Shown: positions 1-13,157, numbered from the stretch's first letter. The stretch is DNA of 64,000 nucleotides from Isoetes taiwanensis (GCA_021234155.1 JAJEKV010000011.1:1244001-1308000), one strand, 5' to 3'. Numbers and translations are program-made. The notes: a model not told the origin generated them from the letters alone.

Positions 1-1209
1 TTTATTCTTAGCATTAACGGTTCCAGAATATTAGGTCTTAAATTTAGGCTTGTTGGGTAGATAATGAGCGGGAATCCAAGAATAGATAGGTTACAGAGCG
101 GTAGGATCCAATTCCGGCGGGATATAAGCAGATTTTCAAATCCTAGGGTTGAAGACCGTATTTTTTGGCAAAACTCACGATACGGTTTGCGTATTTTGAG
201 GAGTATATGCCCGAATATGCCCGTATTTTGGCATTTTAGAAATTTCGGACAAGGTCTTTTAGGGATAATTCAATTATAATATGGAAATCTAGCAATTTGG
301 ACCATGAGGAACTATAGCCATGTGATTTTTCAAGTTTGAAGTCCATTTGGGGCTATAATGAGTGGCACAAATACCTTAAGCAATGGTCACATGGGGTAAG
401 AAGAAGAATACAACTGGGATCCAAGAGAGTAAGAGAGTATGGAGTAAGAAAGAATAGAATGGTGGGAACTCAAAAGGATGTGCATGGGTAATGATAGAGA
501 AATATCTTAATGGTAATGAAATGAAAGGAGAATGTGGATAAAGAAATATTTAGGATGATCACCTTGGCAAATATAGTAAAAAAGATGTATTGGGAAAGAA
601 AAATTAGGCAAGATATGATAGGGTATGCAAGAGTGAACAAAAGGGAGTATAGATATAGGGAAAAATAAGGCTAGAAAATTTCAAGGGGCAAGAATAAAAA
701 TGAGTGAGAATGGCTAGGGAATGGGATCAAATACCATGGGGTCTTCCAAACTTTGAACTTCCAATCTTCAAAAAATGCCTTCCAATCTTTAGTCAACCCA
801 GAGTTTTCTAGTGCATAGTTTGACTTCAAAATAAGTTCTCTTTTCCCAAATTTGACTTCAACATCAATGTCCCCTATCAAGGTCTTCCAAACTTTGACCT
901 AATCTTCAAACATAAACCAATGATTAGTATGTATGTTGCCCTTTGGGGGCAACAGGAGCTCAATTTGGAAATGCACCATGGTTTGCTTTCTCCCTCACGC
1001 TGCGTTATTTTCTGGATATATAGTGCATGGAAGTAACATCATGTGTAAATATGGAATTATGGGTTCCTGTTTAGGAGGTAAATTAATTCATTGAGGTAGG
1101 ACGAGGATGACCTGGGCCGAATTTTATCATAGAAGTCCCTCCCTCGCCTTAGATTTGTAAGAATCTGCAACAAATCATCACAATGGCATCATCATTGATT
1201 AAATCTGCA
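1..1209. other. Intergenic, no gene recognised
   Basis: AT-rich sequence with only short, unrelated open frames. No domain, tail or repeat structure was recognised before the retroelement that follows. Confidence 0.5.
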
Positions 1210-1329
1210 ACAAGTCTTGTACTGTTTTAATGCTTGTGCCAAAAGATCCAGCAGGTATAATGTAGCGTTGAAGCATCACAAATCATATGGGTACATGCCA
1301 TGCCTTGACATATTATGCTTTTTTCACCT

Positions 1330-3560
1330 TGTAGAGTGTAGAGAATACAAGAGGAAGGTAAGAAAACACAGGGGAAAGGAGACATACCGGGAAGAAAGGG
1401 CAGCATACATAAGATTACTGAAGAAGAAGAGATACAATAACTGTTAACCGGACCAATGGTACTTGGGGAAAATGCTGAAAAAACAGCCCAGAAGATTTTG
1501 GAGAGGACTCAAAAACAAAGGAGGGGGTAGCAATATGAAAACAAAGAACGAACAAGATGACATTGGAACAGAGGGATGGGAGAGTTACTTGGACAAATTA
1601 TACAAGACGGGGGCACCTCCAGTACCGATACCAATACAGCATGATCAGGACAAACCATGCTTCAACATGTTAGAAGTAATGCTAGCCCTTAACAGGATGG
1701 CCAATCATAAAGCACCGGATCTATATGGACTAACTGTGGAACTGCTGAAGTGTGCCGAAACAGAAATAGGCAGACAGGTTACAGACATTTTTAATGGCAT
1801 CATAAATACAGGACTTCCAGACAGATGGACATACAATAGAGTCATACCTTTACATAAGGCAGAAAATAGAAAAGATCCAGGGAACTACAGGACGATAATG
1901 GAAAGCTTCGATTTTTCGAAAATGGTTTGGAAAGGTATTGGATAACAAACTAAAGAAATGGGCGAAGAAGGAAATATGAGACACGAGGGCAAGCGAGGGG
2001 TTCAGCCGAGCACTCAACCACAGATCACCTCGTGACCCTTCGGATATTAATAGAGCAGAACAAAGTGCAGGGAAGGAAAATAATATGCTGCTTTGTAGAC
2101 TTCAGAAAAGCGTTTGATACAGTCCCGAGAGAGAAGTTGCTAAAGAGATTGATGGACATGCAAGCCCCGAGAAACATGGTAGGATCGATAGCAAGACTAT
2201 ACCACAGGGTGTATGCTAAGATGGAACAGGAAAGACAGCCGATAATCTGTGACACCGGTGTAAAGCAGGGCTGCCCGTTATCCCCAACTCTGTTTGGAAT
2301 ATACATAGACGCACTACAGGGGTACATAGCAGAGCAGCATGGAGACGAGTATGCCCCCACTCTAGGAGACACGAAGGTACCGATAATGCTATATGCGGAT
2401 GACCTTAGTATGATGGCAACAAAGAATAAAGGAATGAACAGACTGCTCAAAATTCTAGAACAATTCTGTGAGGATACATGGCTGACAGTGAATCTAGCAA
2501 AAACTAAAATAGTCATCTTTGGGCACAAGAACAGGCATAAACCCTTCAGATATAAAGATAAAGAGATAGAGGAACCAACAGAATACAGATATCTAGGTTA
2601 TGATGTGCACGGCACAGGGAAATGGGCCAAAGAAGCTAACGCTAGATTCCAATCGGCTATAGGAAGTTACTTTAACATGAAAAACTTTTGTAACAGAAGC
2701 AGAATAACGGATTGGGATATCAAATGTTACCTATTCAGCGCAGCAATAGCCACCACTCAGTTGTACGGAGCAGAAGCATGGGGGCTAGGTTTAACAGAAA
2801 GAAACTGGGAAAAGTAGGAAGGAATTCTTAGGCAATGGCACAGACAGGAATTCAGGGTAAGGACAAATACACCACTGACATGGTCCTCGAAACAGGGCAG
2901 AAACCAATGGAAGTGAGAGCATGGGAGAGAACCATAAGGTACCTGCTCAGAGATCACGCGGGAGACATACAAGGTAAACTGTCCAGCATTGCAATCACAG
3001 AATCAGCAAAATCACATATCCTCGAAACCACAAATGGTTTAAAGAGGTGGCAACATGGACCAGACATATGGGATTAAACCTGAGTGACCTAAGAGGGGCA
3101 GTGGAATGAGGAGTGGGCAGACATAGCGACAAGAGCATGGCTGCAAAAGCATACAGGACCCAAGACAGAATGGCTCATACAAGTATTTAATCCAGACCAA
3201 CAAATAGGACACCAGATATACCGAGATAACATACTGGGGAAAAACAGAAGGGACACGCTGGCCAGATTTAGGATGGGAAGCCATGATCTAAGAATCGAAA
3301 AAGACAGGTGGAGAGGGGTAGATAAGGATGACAGGATATGCAGAATCTGTGACGGGGGGAGAATAGAGGATGAGAATCATATGATTAGTGACTGCCCGAC
3401 ATACGGAGACATCAGGGACAGATATAGAAATATAAGGTGGGGAAAACCAGTCCACAAGCTGATGAAGACAACAGAATCATTACGGGATCTAGCAGACACG
3501 ATCCACAGAATGACGACAAGACACAGAGAAGTACACAGTGAAAGAGGGCTTGTAATATGA
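1330..3560 (+). pseudogene. LINE ORF2 reverse transcriptase, frameshifted
   Basis: This ORF would copy the element RNA into DNA at the target site. Visible pieces are a basic linker (1330-1445), the RT N-terminal part ending at PGNYR (about 1889), then a longer frame at 2032-2817 with FRKAFDTVPREKLL, KQGCPLSPTLFGIYIDAL and the catalytic YADDLSMM (about 2392-2415). A further frame at 3273-3560 holds CRICDGG, then HMISDC: a C-x2-C, H, C knuckle typical of the C-termini of some LINE families. At least three frame changes separate these parts (about 1900-2030, 2815 and 3080). The YADD residues are intact. A CpG-rich stretch near 2000 reads in frame into the 2032 segment if small indels are allowed. 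Confidence 0.82.
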
Positions 3561-3801
3561 TCCATACAAAACGAGTCATATAGCCCCACACAAATTGCTC
3601 AGCTAAAAGCTGATTGATAACGACGCATCACTGCACGGCCAAGAAGCCGAGGTAAAAGCGGGATGCCGGTATTAAAAGAAAAAAAATCAGCCTTCAGAAA
3701 AGGCTACATTACAACAGCGTGATGTGCTAGTAGCACCCTTTTTAGGGAGCTCGCCCATGCTACACAAGTCCAGAGGCCTTACGGCACAAGGGACATAAAT
3801 G

Positions 3802-3817
3802 TATTCTATTCTATTCT
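3802..3817 (+). repeat. ATTCT-repeat LINE tail
   Basis: Three ATTCT units follow the zinc-knuckle region by about 240 bases and match the short simple-repeat tails of some LINE families. Confidence 0.5.
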
Positions 3818-3875
3818 AAATGGTTATATAAGAGAATTTCATTCACGATTCTAGGTGTCAAGGAAACATGAATAA

Positions 3876-3905
3876 ATCATTTCATTTCATTTAATTTCAT
3901 TCTGT
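3876..3905 (+). repeat. TTTCA-repeat, possible second retroelement tail
   Basis: Four TTTCA/TTTAA-type units lie 60 bases after the LINE tail. They could mark the 3' end of another short retroposon; no body was recognised. Confidence 0.3.
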
Positions 3906-4319
3906 TCTGGATTAGGTGCGTACTATTTATGCAGCAGCTTGTCCTCTTTGCTCCTCAAGCAGTTTCAGTACATCTGCATTTAGAAACCCTTTGGCCGACG
4001 CTGTCTTCTAAGCAGGTCAGCTGTCTTCAAACCAAAATGTTAAATGTTTGCTAACAAGTTAACAAACTCTTGTTTCTACAGCCTTCATTACGCCAGGCTG
4101 TAGTGTCAACAACTGCGCCATCCTTCTAAAAGAGACCCGGTAACTATGAACCAAATAATTTTAGATGCTGATTTTTGCATATTTGTTGCTTGATATAAAC
4201 ACGAGAAAAGTAAGCGCTGCATCAGCTGTAGATGCACCAACTATTGGACCTGTGATGTTGAGAGTATCAGACTTGTTTAAGCAGGTTTATTCTTCATTAT
4301 TATATGCCTTGTACTGCAG

Positions 4320-5438
4320 GCTGCCATGATAAATGAAAACATAGAGAAAGACCTATTTGCAATGTGGGACTCAGAAACTGATGTGAGGTATGCCTTGTAC
4401 TATGTTTGAATATCTATAATCTATGTAGCTTTGAAATTTGAATAATGATGACTCTACGATCTGTTTGACTCTCGACAGATTGTTGGAAGCAGCATGTCCT
4501 GTATTGCCCTCCCGTTGGCTTCGTCTTTGCCATGATGTGGTACAATTGTTTTCTTATAAAGAACCTGGAATCTACTCTCATCTTTTTGGAGTCTAATAAT
4601 CTCCGACAAAGGGTGCTGCATTTATCGAATCTTATTCTTTCTTTCTTCTATTCCGGTGCATTGGATCAGAAAACATTAGTATCATCAGTTAATTATAAAT
4701 AATAGATGATGTCAACTATGAAGAGTGTGCTATCTTTATTAACATTTTCAGTTAAAAATTTCTTGCAGGTGCTAGCATATTCTAAAGCTGAGAACAAAAT
4801 TAATTCGATCTTTGAATCGACAAACTTGGTGAAGATGAGGGCATGATGATCAAAGATGAAAAGACAGTTCACTTGGCATACCAAGATCCCGGATCTGGGA
4901 CCGTGTATTTGCAGCGAGTGTGTACTCATCTCTATTTCCTATTTCTTTACATTTACGAGGGACCAAAAGTGGCGAATGAAGAAATATCACATGCAAAATA
5001 TCATCGTGATCTATCTCACTTGCCATACATGCATGCTAAAACTTTTTCGTCTTCTTACTTAGTTGTATGTTAAGTTTTAGCCTGCATTGTTGCATTAAAT
5101 ACATCAAACTGAAATGAACCTAGTTTTGATTCAAATCCTGAGAAGATGTGCGTGATCACATGTTCAAATGCTTGAGTCGAATACCAAGCTGTTGTAGGCA
5201 CGGATCACCGCGCATTTTGACCTTGCTGGTGCAAAAGAACAACAAAATGTCTCTGATTGGCTTGTGCTTCATTTGGCTGACCTCATTACTTTAGCATATC
5301 AGGTACATTAGCTGAATTTTTATTGGGAACATGCATCTGCATTCTTTTATTAAGAAATTTCTACTCTAGGTTGCAACCGGTACCATGGAGAGTTTCCGAC
5401 CAATTGGAGTGACACTTTTGGATACAATACTTGAAAAG
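4320..5438 (+). pseudogene. Exon blocks of an intron-rich host gene, HEAT-like (tentative)
   Basis: Four blocks have good splice signals: 4320-4387, 4769-4917, 5198-5302 (35 codons) and 5370-5438 (23 codons), each preceded by AG and followed by GT. The last two join in phase 0 and read DWLVLHLADLITLAYQ, then VATGTMESFRPIGVTLLDTI. That alternation of helices resembles HEAT repeats of large plant trafficking proteins (HEATR5/SWEETIE-like), recalled from family pattern only. The second block needs one frame change near 4830 to stay open, so this is either a pseudogene or carries a sequencing error. No start, stop or further exons were found. Confidence 0.4.
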
Positions 5439-8050
5439 GTCTGCTCTTCCTCCGCTATTTAGTTTTGCGTCCAGCGTATGTCAAGAAGTAAGCATATTTA
5501 TTGTACAATGCTACATCATTATGGTCAACATCTTTTGTGTTAGGATATGATTTAACATGCATAAAGATCTGCCTAGTATAGGTCAAGTCTTGAGGGCAAC
5601 AATTGCATCTTTGCTGAAAAATGTTAATGCTCAATCTGGAATGTCGTCATAAAATTTCAGCTACCTTGCTAAGCATCGACTTTTTTCTCGTAAAGTGAGG
5701 AAATTACGTATTTCATAAACAAAGTGACTTGAAGCCCGTGAGCTAAGACTATGAGCATCTGTGGCAAATCAAAGAGATGTCACACCTTTTGTAAAAGATA
5801 TTCTATAAGTCCATAGAAAATTTATGAACCACGAGAGCAATAACTTAGGAGCAGGCACTTTCGTTGGAAAGTATATGGAGGGTCGGTGGCCTGCTGGCAG
5901 AGTGCTTGTCTTGGAAGCAAGAGTTTGAGGCGGTTCATAGAGACATGGCATCTTAGAAGAGGCAAGATTTCATAGGGCACGGGACATATTAAAAATCAAG
6001 CATTATCTGAGGCTTAACCTCCCACATTGCTATGCCATAAAGCCTTTCGGCAAAGATGGCTGTTGGTTCTATCTCAATTTTCAGTTGATATGAGAAGGCT
6101 AAACTGCCCCGTTGTGCAGTGTGCAATTTAACCTAGATTTGAATGACATCTTTCTTGATGATGCCGAGCAAATCTTCTTCTACATAGAAATTCTTAATGG
6201 CGCCTTTCTTAAATATAGAAATTCCTTTTTTTGCAAGCGAAATGTATACCACGATAAGAATCTATCATTTTACAAAACAAATGTATGAAAGGTGAACTAT
6301 ACAATAAATTGGTTATCTTTGAAAATACAAGAGTTCTGATTCCCTTCAACCTGCTACTTATCTTTGTTTTAATTGAAGCCAAATGCACGAAGATAAAATG
6401 GGAAGTGATATCAATTCCATAATTGTATACACAATGCAGCAATATATGTTCTTTATTACCTGCCAATTGCTGGTCTATATCAATTTCATAATCATTTACA
6501 TAATGCAGCAATATATCCTTGCCCTGCGTCTCGTCTTATCTGTTAGATGAGAGTTGGCTTACGTACGTTACCTAAAGGTCGAGTGGCCATTGGCACTGGC
6601 ACACAATTCAAATAGTGCAAGGAGTAGGCGAAGTGTTTTGAATGAATACCATTTTTGTGATTGTGTACCATATGACCAGTTCTTGGTCCTAAGTTTTTAA
6701 GTTTCTCTTAAGCTTTTCCTTAATTGGTCTGGTGTCACGCTTAGTTGTAGGCTTCCTCACAAGGACTTCTTAGATTTTCGCAGGCTAGACATATGGCTAT
6801 TAACACATCTAGAGAAGCTAAATTGCCTGAACATCAATCTTTTAAATGCATTAGGGGGCAATTTCTTCCTGACCATGTTTGACAGTGGATTCGTTTGTAG
6901 AGGACTTCATCATATATCAGTTCTACCCTTGGTTGCTTCTCTTCTAACCAATGTCAGCCATCAAATTATCTTATTGGTTTGAGATTGAACACATGCCAAC
7001 AAACATGTTAGTGCCAGAATTTCCAAAACCATCTCAACTTTGGGCACTATTGCTAAGGTTCCACATTCTATTGCCAAGATCCTAGAATCCGTGTCGCCAT
7101 CTCAGCCAACATGGGCATACCTAAGGGAATAACAATAAAGAGTAGAAAGTATGGCTTTAAATTTCCACTAAGGCTAATCAAAATGCTTCCCAGTTTGAAA
7201 ATGGCGCCAGTCAATTGAAAAGCCAAAGAGCTTAATCTAGAACTGTGGAATATGGAAACTCATGGCAATAAATGGCACATTAACAATAAGTGTGAACTTG
7301 GGAAGAGGTTACAATTGTGAAACCCTCTCTCCTAGAAGTATTGAAACAGGTGCCACATCCAAAAAAACATGGACCCTCTCGGTACGCTGTTACCCCTCTT
7401 TTCACATCTAACAACAAGCTACCTCTTCACGTGAGGTCTTCTACACAAAGGGATTTATCTTCTGAGTGGACTCAACGTCAGATGGTGCTGCCTAAATATA
7501 AAATAAGGGCTAGAATTTAGTCAAAAAGGGGAGAGATACAACAAACAAAACAACCACTTTAAATAGCGTAAGTGATGCTTCCCATTTAACATCAACAAAT
7601 GAAAATAATCTATAAGGAGAAAGGGGGACCAAAAAGGTGGTTGTTCCCTTATTTCAGCTGTCTAAATTCTAAACATATGAAAATGGTTGATGTCTGAATT
7701 CTAAACATCTGAAAATGGTTAACATTTGGCAAACATGTAGAAAAAAACTATATATCTCACAAGCAAAGAATACATTAAAAGAAAAAACAGCAAAAAAGAA
7801 AAATAAAAGTTCAAAAATATTATGTGCTCTAAATGATGCAAGAATCTAAAAGATATTCTTCAATATGACATGCCAAATAATATTCCCAACCAACCATCAA
7901 ACAAGAATTTACCCCTTTGGGCAACAAAAAACAACCATTAACAACCAATCCGCAACAACCGCCCACCTCAATCAGCCCGAAACCACAAAACAAAGAATAT
8001 GCATAATTCTTAGGGCCACTAGAGGGCAACCCTTCGTGCGCAGTACCTTG
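5439..8050. other. Low-information intergenic region
   Basis: AT-rich DNA. A coding-like patch around 5850-6180 (forward frames with fragments such as GRWPAGRVLVLEA) is full of stops and was not assigned. No intact gene was recognised. A poly-T run at 8050-8061 may be the reverse-strand poly(A) end of a small retroposon. Confidence 0.4.
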
Positions 8051-8208
8051 TTTTTTTTTTTGAAGAACTGTGTCATCAATATATTAAAAGAATGGTAATG
8101 TTACAAAGCAAGTGAGAAGAAAGGAGAACTGCCCCAAAGAGATCTTTGTAACCCCCAATAAATACAAGTTATATTGCGGCTTAATCATTTACAGGTACCC
8201 AATGTTAG

Positions 8209-8235
8209 CCCAGCAACGCTGGGCACCATAACTAG
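8209..8235 (+). mobile_element. Helitron 3' terminus (family hairpin plus CTAG)
   Basis: The 17-base hairpin GCCCAGCAACGCTGGGC is followed after 9-10 bases by CTAG and then a T, the canonical Helitron 3' end and its 3' flank. The same hairpin ends two other Helitrons in this window (13158-15869 and 31431-36524). The element body must extend left on the plus strand; its 5' TC end was not located. Confidence 0.65.
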
Positions 8236-8446
8236 TAAAATATTATTCTTAGATCGGTCTTCTTTGGGGTGCTTCCGTCTTGTAATTGCCCCCAACTCTG
8301 TGCTTACACCCACGAGCCGACCCTTGCATTGCTCCATAAGTATTCCTTCTTTAGGCCGGACTCTAACACCTATGTAGCATCCTCAAGAAGTACCTTTGGA
8401 GTGATTTCAATCTACTCCTTAATCATCTCTAACAAAGTTGGAAATG

Positions 8447-8800
8447 CTAATATCTCATATGGAGTTGCTTCTTTGGGAGAGTTACATGGAATACATTGTG
8501 TATCTTAAAGCGGCCGAAAAATCCAATTGATAGGACTAGTTTTCTATCCTCTCTCTTACACTTCCCAATTCGTAGCTTGGCTTGCTTCACTTTAATTTCT
8601 AGCCAGATCTTATCTTCTATTTGAAATTCTCTTGCTGATCTATGCTTATTTGAAGGACTCTTTTGCCGACTCCTAGCTGCTAGGAGGTAATTCCTAACAT
8701 CTTCTACTAACTCTTGGATATCCGTATGAAGCTGCTTGTAGACTTCTACTTTTGACAGGCGATTGTGCATGTGTCTAGCCTGAGGCATTAATCCATGGGG
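8447..8800 (-). pseudogene. Ty3/gypsy integrase C-terminal fragment
   Basis: The 113-residue frame contains ARSRQKSPSNKHRSAREFQI, then IWLEIK, FGRFKI and NVFHVTLPKKQL. This pattern (basic helix, then a GPF-like and HPVFHVS-like strand) is that of the C-terminal integrase region of plant Ty3/gypsy elements. It lies 3' of the RT/RNase H remnants on the same strand, as expected for gypsy pol order. Open for its length but isolated and surrounded by stops. Confidence 0.7.
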
Positions 8801-8974
8801 ATGATCTTCTGCTTAGCGCCGGGGGCTCTAACAGGCTCGGGATTTGAAGTTGTTCTATCTTAAATCTGCTGGCACAACTGATATTTCCGAATGTAGTTGG
8901 TGATGCCCTTCCTCATGCCAGACCAAATTTAATTACTTCCTATTTTGAACTAAGTTTTCAACCCACGTGACTGG

Positions 8975-10150
8975 CTATATTTCAGATACTTCTGCATGCA
9001 AAGCTTATCTTTAAAATATAAAAGTTTTCCTATCTTTTTATACTATTTATAAGTTTCCCTTTACTTATCAATCCTGGCCTCTTTGCAAACACTAGCCCAT
9101 GCGTCCTGGTATTCCTTACTTGCGGCTAGTGCTTCTTCAATCTTCTTGTCGAACTCATTAGATAAGGTTGAGATCGCATTACAATGAATTTTCCTTACAA
9201 AAAATGTATCGAGAGAGTGAGTCCACTACCATTTAGCTTGCTTTTGTAGATTATCTTGACATCCTATTATCGCGAGGAATTCCATTCAACGCATTTGCCT
9301 CGAGTTGACCGGGTGATTGCATGAAAATGTCTTGGGGGCTTTGATGATCAGTATATAGCTGAAATTGCCTACTAAGCAAGTAATGTCACTATGTGAGGCT
9401 CTTACGACCACTAAAAGCTCTTGACCATGGGCTGCATCGTGTTGTGCGGTGCCATTCATCTTCTTGCAGTTATATGCCATTACTCTTCCCTCTTGCATAA
9501 GAAATCCTCACGGTTTGCCAACTTACTTATATCTATTGCCACATATGCCATAATCTTCCCTCTTGCATAAGGACTCCTCCGGTTGCTAACTTACTTGCAT
9601 CCATTACCACTAGCTTATCCTTATTTGGCTCACGGTAGTGTAAGCAAAGCAAGCGGCTTTTTGTAATTCGACTTCCTTGCGCTTCTCAAAGGAGGTGGAC
9701 TTTCTCTTGCCAATGTTTGATCCAATCATTTACCTTGTCATGCTTTGTGAGATTAAGGTCCGAGCGGGGATGCCCACTTAGCAAAGTCATTTACGAACTT
9801 CTTAAAATAATCGGCTAGACGGAGGAAGCTCCTTACCACATGGACGTTCTTTGGTGTTGGCCAATCTATTATAACTTTGATCTTAGCTGGATCGGTGCAG
9901 ATTTGTTCTGCTGTCACTATGCCCAAGTATTCTATTCTACTTGTTTTAAAATGGCATTTGAAGAATTTGGCAGAGTCGATGTTGTCTCAACTTCTACAAG
10001 TTCCTTTGGAATTGCCCAACTTGCTATACAGTAGAATGTCATCAAAAAGTATGATCGAGTTCATCCAAGAACTCTTTGAACATTTTGTATAAATGTCACT
10101 AACACATTACATAAGCCAAAGACATAGTAACTCATAATGGTCATACCGAT
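8975..10150 (-). pseudogene. Ty3/gypsy reverse transcriptase and RNase H remnant, copy 1
   Basis: Reading on the minus strand from 10150: GLCN-like and DDILLYSK-like segments (RT catalytic area, frames broken), then VIIDWPTPK and FLRLADYFKKFV (RT to connection region), then MAYNCKKMNGTAQHDAAHGQ and ELLVVV (RNase H region, 9498-9286). Order and strand match gypsy pol upstream of the integrase fragment at 8447. Stops and frame changes are frequent. At 10035-10050 this copy runs without interruption through the site that holds a Helitron in copy 2, so it records the empty site. Confidence 0.75.
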
Positions 10151-10163
10151 GGTCATAATGGCC

Positions 10164-10934
10164 TCTTTATTTCATGAATGAATTCAAACCCCCTTAAAGA
10201 ATGTACATTAGCCTGTGCGTCCCTTTCAGCAAGATGTTCCGGCGTTGATTGAAGAAGAACAGACGCATCGCATCCCTGTAAATCCATGGATTATGCTTCT
10301 TTTGAGCATGAATCTTGATAAAAGAAAGATTGGCAAAGAAAAAAGATTTGGAAAAGAATACCTGCACAAAGCAGTCATGAAAGAGCATCTTGAGAAGTCC
10401 GGCTGGAATGCTTGGATCCCGCTGGAAAAATTCCCTTACGACTTCACTGATCACTATGTCTGCGGGGAGGGCAAAAAAATCTTTGTAGAATAAAAAAAAA
10501 AACCACGTTCCGCGAAGTGCTGCGGGGATTTTTGTGGCGCCTCCTCAGACCTCTGTTGCCTCACGTACTTTCACGGTCGCCATAGCCATATTTGTGGGCG
10601 GCGAAATTAGGTGTTGAAGCGGCCGTCTCCGGGCGGCGGCGGGGAATCCGTTTGGGTTCTAGGGCCTATTAAATAGCAGTCGCATTCCGGCATGAACATG
10701 GCAAATGCCGATCTGCTATGGTAATAGAACTTCCTCCGGCGAGGAACCATACACCCGACACCGGACTGCCGCAGTTGAGGCCCAAAAATTCGCCTGAAGC
10801 GCCATAGCCGCCCGGACCTCTCCGCCGAACCCGCGGCCTCCCAACCCTATCGGCGCCATAGATGATGCCATGTGGCGAGGATTAATCTGAACCATCCACT
10901 TGCACTACTTACGGTATAACATTATAATATAAGA
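10164..10934 (-). mobile_element. Truncated Helitron, 5' part, with peroxidase fragment
   Basis: This 0.77-kb piece matches the 5' portion of the intact Helitron at 15089-15869, including the 5' end TCTTATATTATAATG read on the minus strand from 10934. The 3' part with the hairpin is missing. It now lies between two copies of the same gypsy segment (10045-10145 and 10935-11030), pointing to a rearrangement after the tandem duplication. Confidence 0.6.
10362..10490 (-). pseudogene. Class III peroxidase exon 1 fragment, copy 1
   Basis: The reverse-strand reading EVVREFFQRDPSIPAGLLKM followed by LFHDCFVQ is the distal-haem-pocket segment of secreted plant class III peroxidases, including the catalytic histidine of FHDCF. 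Directly after the Gln codon stands GT, a plausible intron-1 donor. The usual Cys-Pro after the FY motif is lost (FYKDFFALPAD is read). No further exons follow, so this is a captured exon, not a gene. Confidence 0.72.
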
Positions 10935-12116
10935 TGATCGAGTTCATCCAAGAACTCTTTGAACATTTTGTTAGTTAAAGCGTATAAATGTCACGAACAC
11001 ATTACATAAGCCAACATAATGGTCATATCGACGTTACGAACCCAAAATTTTAGTACCAAAAATTACGATTTTTATTCACATCAAACCATGAGAGTACACA
11101 AAATAAGTACTGCCTCCCACGAGATCGTATACATGAAAGCCACATATCTGATAATAGATTACAACACAAGATAACTATACACACACGTAGCTCCATCGGC
11201 TATCAAACAACCTTTTGCACAAGCTTCCGCGTGTTAGTAACATGCATATCAGTTATCTAGTAGAGTCAACATGAAGCAATGACTTACGAACTGCAAGAAC
11301 ACACATATGGTATCCACCACACGCACCATAGCATCTGCCCAGTAGACACACCCCGCCATATCTAGACAGTACGTCGTCTAGAACAACCGCTACCTGGTGG
11401 ATCCAAGGTAAGGGAGAGACTACAAGCACCAAGAAACATTAAGCTCTTGAACTGTTAGTGCGTGCCTACCACCATCCCATACCGATTAGTGCGCACAACC
11501 TCATCGGTGCCTATAGTCCTATTTCAACAAGCCATACTTGTCTATGCCTATTTGCATAATCTCCCTTGGGTAAGCGCAATGTGCCTACCTTAGTATCCAC
11601 CAGGGATAGTAATGGCGAGCCTCCCTCAATAATAGAGATCTCCACTAGGCATTGGTAGCATACGGTATTGTCCCATACCAACATCACACACTACCTCACT
11701 AGCACTCATAAGATCTCAATATGATTTATCTTCCGCGGAAGGAATTCCGCGGATGGAATGAGTTGTTAAGGAGGCCATGACCTTAAAGCAGCTAGGCTTT
11801 CCTACCAATTCCTTAGCGAGGGAGCCATAACTAGTAATTGGCCTTAAGGCCGCGGTCAGCCCCAACTTAAGCATCGTCTCAAGCTAATTTTACAAGACCT
11901 CAATTCATCATAAGACATCAATTCAAGGCAAGCCCTCTTCTATTACGAAGGACAATTCCACAAGGTTTCATGGAGCTTCTAATAGTTTCATGGGTGCTTG
12001 GTTTATTTCCACAATTCTACCATATAGCTGTGCCTTAAACCATAGCTCGAAGGTTATTTCGATCTAATCGTTAGCAACCGTCAGATCTGATACTTCCGGC
12101 AATAATGAACATTTTG
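10935..12116 (-). repeat. Gypsy-associated 1.2-kb repeat, copy 1 (possible LTR)
   Basis: Near-identical to 15870-17078. Its first 100 bases at the left end are gypsy RT sequence; the rest is non-coding and abuts the pol remnant at 12117. It may be LTR or untranslated-leader sequence of the gypsy element. No clear TG...CA ends were fixed. Confidence 0.5.
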
Positions 12117-13157
12117 CTATATTTCAGATACTTCTGCATGCAAAGCTTATCTTTAAAATATAAAAGTTTTCCTATCTTTTTATACTATTTATAAGTTTCC
12201 CTTTACTTATCAATCCTGGCCTCTTTGCAAACACTAGCCCATGCGTCCTGGTATTCCTTACTTGCGGCTAGTGCTTCTTCAATCTTCTTGTCGAACTCGT
12301 TAGATAAGGTTGAGATCGCATTACAATGAATTTTCCTTACAAAAAATATATCGAGAGAGTGAGTCCACTACCATTTAGCTTGCCTTTGTAGATTATCTTG
12401 ACATCCTATTATGCGAGGAATTCCATTCAACGCATTTGCCTCAGGTTGACGGGTGATTGCATGAAAATGTCTTTGGGGGCTTTGATGATCAGTATCTAGC
12501 TGAAATTGCCTACTAAGCAAGTAATGTCACTATATGCATGAGGCTCTTACGACCACTAAAAGCTCTTGACCATGGGCTGCATCGTGTTGCGCGGTGCCAT
12601 TCATCTTCTTGCAGTTATATGCCATTACTCTTCCCTCTTGCATAAGAACACATATGCCATAATCTTCCCTCTTGCATAAGGACTCCTCCAGTTGCTAACT
12701 TACTTGCATCCATTACCACTAGCTTATCCTTATTTGGCTCTGGTAGTGTAAGCAACTGGCACTGTAATTACGACTTCCTTGCACTTCTCAAAGGAGGCGT
12801 GGACTTTCTCTTGCCAATGTTCGATCCAATAATTTACCTTGTCATGCTTTGTGAGATTAAGGTCCGAGCAGGGATGCCCACTTAGCAAAGTGACTTACGA
12901 ACTTCTTAAAATAATCGGCTAGACGGAGGAAGCTCCTTACCACCTGGACAATCTTTGGTGTTGGCCAATCTATTATAACTTTGGTCTTAAATTTGGATCG
13001 GTCTTGATTTGTTCTAACATCACTATGCCCAAGTATTCTATTCTACTTGTTTTAAAATGGCATTTGAAGAATTTGGCAGAGTCGATGTTGTCTCAACTTC
13101 TACAAGTTCCTTTGGAATTGCCCAACTTGCTATACAGTAGAATGTCATTAAAAAGTA
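12117..13157 (-). pseudogene. Ty3/gypsy RT/RNase H remnant, copy 2
   Basis: A second copy of the sequence at 8975-10045, with the same WPTP and RNase H segments on the minus strand and scattered small indels relative to copy 1. It stops at the A of 13157, where a Helitron is inserted; the gypsy sequence resumes at 15870. A reading NDILLYSK is seen where copy 1 and the family have DDILLYSK-like sequence, so one catalytic Asp is lost here. Confidence 0.72.

Larger units (their letters stand above)
1210..3835 (+). mobile_element. Non-LTR retrotransposon (LINE), 5'-truncated
   Basis: The segment encodes, in order, a basic linker, a reverse transcriptase and a C-terminal zinc-knuckle region, the layout of a LINE ORF2. 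No apurinic-type endonuclease is visible upstream, so the copy is probably 5'-truncated. The 3' end carries a short ATTCT-repeat tail near 3802-3817 instead of a long poly(A), which argues against the common plant L1 type. Frame changes and stops are spread along the ORF, so it is not expected to be autonomous. Confidence 0.8.
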
